Assembly (NCBI RefSeq): GCF_009618275.1
Contig: NZ_WIAD01000017.1
Location: forward strand, 32,134 to 96,133
Length of the DNA stretch: 64,000 nt
DNA from: Roseimaritima sediminicola
Lineage (GTDB): Bacteria > Planctomycetota > Planctomycetia > Pirellulales > Pirellulaceae
Reading direction: 5' to 3'
Shown one piece after another: positions 61,845 through 64,000 of this stretch (positions within the stretch are counted from its first letter, which is position 1; each line of letters starts with the position of its first letter). The notes under the pieces were generated by a model that saw nothing but the letters and a program-made list of their open reading frames with translations, was not told where the DNA came from and ran no database searches. Both the position numbers and the translations under genes were made by a program.

Positions 61845-62471
61845 TCATCGTGGGTAGAGATCGGGTCCACCGCAGTAGAAGTAGATCGCTGTCTTGAAGT
61901 TCTCCGGGTTGTGGTATCCACCGACGCGACGCTTGATCGACATGATCTTGCTGTTCATTCCTTCAGCGACGGCGTTGGTGATCCTGTGCGTGCAGTAGCT
62001 GACGACATTGGGTAGTCGCTCCCGGATGGTCCGGGCAACTTTCTTAATCGGAGTCAATTTGGTGTGAATGACCCGCTTGTACCAGTCCTTGCAGTAAGCG
62101 GTAGCTGAGGCAGCGTCCTCGTGGTGCCAAAGGTCGCGAAGCATCTCCTTGTAAGCCCAGGCCTTGCCCGTCTTGAGCTCCTGAGAATAGATCGCTTCAA
62201 ACCGCTCTTGCTGCGCGTCCGTCAGACTCTCCTGGCCACTTAGCAATAAGTATCGAGAGCGGGCCAGCCGATCATCGCCGTCAGCTTTAAGTTTGCGGTG
62301 TTCGCTACGCCGAACCTTGTCGACCGCCTCGCTGGCTAGCTTCATCACGTGAAAGCGATCGTGAACAATCTTCTGGTCCATCCGGGTTCGTCGTGGGAAA
62401 GCCAAGGATGGTGGATTTTCGGAGGCATTGCGGCGGTGTCCGAATGCTTTGCCTGTGGTGTTTTCATCCAT
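61845..62471 (-). pseudogene. ISL3-family transposase remnant
   Basis: The frame encodes the C-terminal DDE part of an ISL3 transposase: KIVHDRFHVMKLASEAVDKVRRSEHR, then THRITNAVAEGMNSKIMSIKRR and a GYHNPENFKTAIYFYCGG end. The N-terminal zinc-ribbon and HTH domains are missing, and the segment before DQKIVHDRF (GKAFGHRRN...) jumps over the expected catalytic region, so there is an internal deletion. Terminal inverted repeats were not identified. Confidence 0.82.
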
Positions 62472-62640
62472 TACGTTAAAGTTGCCGCGAGAAACGGAAG
62501 CACGCTCTGCGTGGGCGTGGGCTTGCCAGGGATATCGCGGTCGGGGTGCGCCGAAAGGTGTCTCTGGCTGGCGGCAAGCATTGCCTGCCGCCAGCACTTT
62601 TGACCCGTTAGACCACACCCTTCGGACACCACCGTTAAGC

Positions 62641-62793
62641 CTAAAAAAATCCCGCAGTTGGGATGAACCCACGAGAATCCCAGATGGACCCTATATCGCG
62701 GGGGGCTACCGGTGGGCGTCCAGTCGCCGCAGGAGGTAGAAACACGTCCTTGATCCAATCCCCTTGTGCATTGGTAAGTGAATGACGTGCCAT
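62641..62793 (-). pseudogene. IS5-family transposase N-terminal remnant
   Basis: The frame encodes 50 residues beginning MARHSLTNAQGDWIKDVFLP, followed by PAATGRPPVAPRD. This is the typical N-terminus of IS5-group (DUF4096) transposases. AGGAG precedes the ATG. After the GRPP motif the sequence diverges and stops. It lies 170 bases from the ISL3 remnant, marking a small graveyard of insertion sequences. Confidence 0.72.
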
Positions 62794-62883
62794 CCCTGGC
62801 TCCTAATTTAGAAGACTGGAATTTTGACCAAAGCATAGTGCGTGATCAAGCAAATTAAGAGAATCGCAATTTAGGGACAGAAA

Positions 62884-63387
62884 TTAGATCCCCGGTTTGC
62901 CGGGGACCAGGTCGGTCAGGTCTTCGACTTCGGCCAGGTCGGCCAGCAGGCCGGCGTACTCGCGCAGCGTCTGTTGCAGCTCGGCCAGCTCGCTGCGGAA
63001 CTCGCGGCACTGCTGAGGATCGTCGAATGCGCCCTCTTCGGCTCGTCGGTGCCAGCGCGCGGTGAAGGGACGGATCTTCTGGTTCAGGATGACGACGGCC
63101 AGCCGAGTAAAGTGCTTGCTGTGCCGCCCGTGAGCTTTGATGGTCTCTCGCGTCAAGGGAAACAACGCGTACACGCTGTTCAATGCCGCCTGCTCGGTAC
63201 CGTCGCTCTCTTCCAGCGGCTGGGTCGTAATCCGGGTGATCAGTTCCACGTACAGATCCCAAGCCGCGTCCCGATCCGGCTGGGCCAGATGGAATTCGGT
63301 ATCCATGACCTTCGCATTCAGCCGCAAAGAGGCCAGCCCCCACCGCTCCAGTAATGTTCGCCATGTGTATGTAATTGAGTCACCCAT
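62884..63387 (-). CDS. Helical hypothetical protein
   Basis: The product has 167 residues from the ATG at 63385-63387; an in-frame GTG at 63409-63411 would add eight. It is all-helical and soluble, with TWRTLLERWGLASLRLNAKV near the start and a Leu/Glu-rich coiled C-terminus (ELAELQQTLREYAGLLADL). The GC-rich style resembles the core genome more than the CHAT operon. It is divergent from the TIR genes (86-base gap), so a shared promoter region is likely and a functional link possible. No family assigned. Confidence 0.65.
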   Translation of the reverse strand: MGDSITYTWRTLLERWGLASLRLNAKVMDTEFHLAQPDRDAAWDLYVELITRITTQPLEESDGTEQAALNSVYALFPLTRETIKAHGRHSKHFTRLAVVILNQKIRPFTARWHRRAEEGAFDDPQQCREFRSELAELQQTLREYAGLLADLAEVEDLTDLVPGKPGI

Positions 63388-63472
63388 TGGTGGTATTATA
63401 GACTGGGTCACTGTTGCGGGGCAACTGGTCGCCGGGTGGCAACACAGGGGTCAGATCTATGACAGTAGTTTC

Positions 63473-63871
63473 ATGACGGGTCGTTCCTACAGGGTTTTTC
63501 TGAGCCATTCCAAGCAGGACAGCTGGGTCTGCGAATGCATTGGACAGGCGCTAACCCAGGTCGGCATCGAGACTTGCTACGACGCCTATGATTTTGATGT
63601 AGGACGTGACATCGGCGCCGAGGTCAAAGAGGGAATCCAGAACTCCGACGAATTATTAATCCTGCTGCCCCCCGCCTCGGTCAACTCCGACTGGGTGCGT
63701 CACAAAGCGGGGATCGCGGACGCGTTGGATCTTCCGATCACCCTGGTGCTGATGCACGTTACACTAGAGCAAAGGCCGGCACCGTTGTGTAACCTGCTGG
63801 CCATCACCATCAACGAACTGCCCGAGTACGTCGAGCGGTTGCGGAAACAGTTGGAATCTGAAAATGACTGA
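63473..63871 (+). CDS. TIR-domain protein, probable catalytic Glu missing
   Basis: The product has 132 residues and is a single TIR domain: YRVFLSHSKQD (first strand and loop), YDAYDFDVGRDIGAEV, ELLILLPPASVNSDWVRHK. In NAD-cleaving bacterial TIRs of this type the Trp-Val-x-x is followed by a catalytic Glu; here the residue is Lys. It may therefore be a binding or structural TIR, not an NADase. The stop overlaps the next gene's start by eight bases (ATGACTGA). Confidence 0.82.
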   Translation: MTGRSYRVFLSHSKQDSWVCECIGQALTQVGIETCYDAYDFDVGRDIGAEVKEGIQNSDELLILLPPASVNSDWVRHKAGIADALDLPITLVLMHVTLEQRPAPLCNLLAITINELPEYVERLRKQLESEND

Positions 63872-64000
63872 CCCCGCCTCCCCATCAAAACCTCTTCGTG
63901 TTGCGCTCAGTTATCCCCAGCGTGGCGCGGACCTGGCTTCGTTCATCGCGGGCAAGCTGAAAGAGATCGGGGTGGACACCGGGCCGTTGCCCACCGATTC
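63864..64000 (+). CDS. TIR-like protein, 5' part only
   Basis: The frame opens at ATG 63864 inside the end of the TIR gene and runs off the window (45 codons visible). RVALSYPQRGADLASFIAGK followed by LKEIGVDTGPLP has the pattern of a first TIR strand, loop and helix, though SYPQRGAD departs from the usual SYSxxD. Coupling with the previous TIR gene suggests a two-subunit system. The rest lies beyond the window, so its activity cannot be judged. Confidence 0.6.
   Translation, partial: MTDPASPSKPLRVALSYPQRGADLASFIAGKLKEIGVDTGPLPTD

Noticed and set aside
63473..63871. Calling the first TIR protein an NADase
   Set aside because: The expected catalytic glutamate position holds lysine, so activity is not supported.

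Overview
The window looks like a chromosome segment of a Planctomycete, most likely of the Pirellulaceae. The lineage call rests on a DUF1559 protein with a pilin-type N-terminus and an H-x9-DG motif, a DUF1501 remnant, many secreted proteins of planctomycete type, an atypical protein kinase and GC-rich coding DNA. This is inference from protein character; no rRNA or tRNA gene is visible.

Layout. 0-2.6 kb: three small secreted or membrane-anchored genes (minus strand), a short tandem repeat and a DUF1559 gene. 2.7-5.35 kb: a truncated DUF1501 gene, then a dense array of palindromic REP-like elements around one REP-associated tyrosine transposase (RAYT) and two orphan 3' tails of vanished RAYT copies. 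5.35-16.3 kb: uvrC, an M16 protease, a Rieske/inositol-monophosphatase pair, a secreted protein, a membrane P-loop NTPase and a translationally coupled methyltransferase / FAD oxidoreductase / type III polyketide synthase operon. 16.5-21.8 kb: a response regulator, a hybrid histidine kinase and an AI-2E-family transporter, all overlapping. 22-28.7 kb: two CsbD-like genes, a DUF2383-like gene, a coupled N-formylglutamate-amidohydrolase / DUF1704 / ATP-grasp operon and a GT2 glycosyltransferase. 28.7-42.5 kb: a periplasmic binding protein whose two lobes are in reversed order, a kinase, a SpoA/FliN-like protein, an NRDE protein, a 32-residue basic protein, a FabZ-like dehydratase, a polytopic membrane protein, an AsmA-like protein, a heparinase-like protein and two planctomycete hypotheticals.

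42.5-64 kb is accessory DNA. A group II intron sits in the apex of a long palindrome, and its maturase gene is frameshifted. A TIR remnant follows. Then comes a more A/T-rich block of about 15 kb with five large genes for exported proteins: a TPR-CHAT peptidase, two related helical proteins of unknown function, a caspase-fold (C14) peptidase and a second, larger TPR-CHAT peptidase. The last four are packed as one operon. The right edge has ISL3 and IS5 transposase remnants, a helical hypothetical gene and two overlapping TIR-like genes, the second cut by the window end.

The most interesting items are the exported CHAT/caspase locus (possibly a proteolytic cascade outside the cytoplasm), the circularly permuted binding protein, and the RAYT-tail/REP cassettes. 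Functional statements are homology-based by eye; no search was run.
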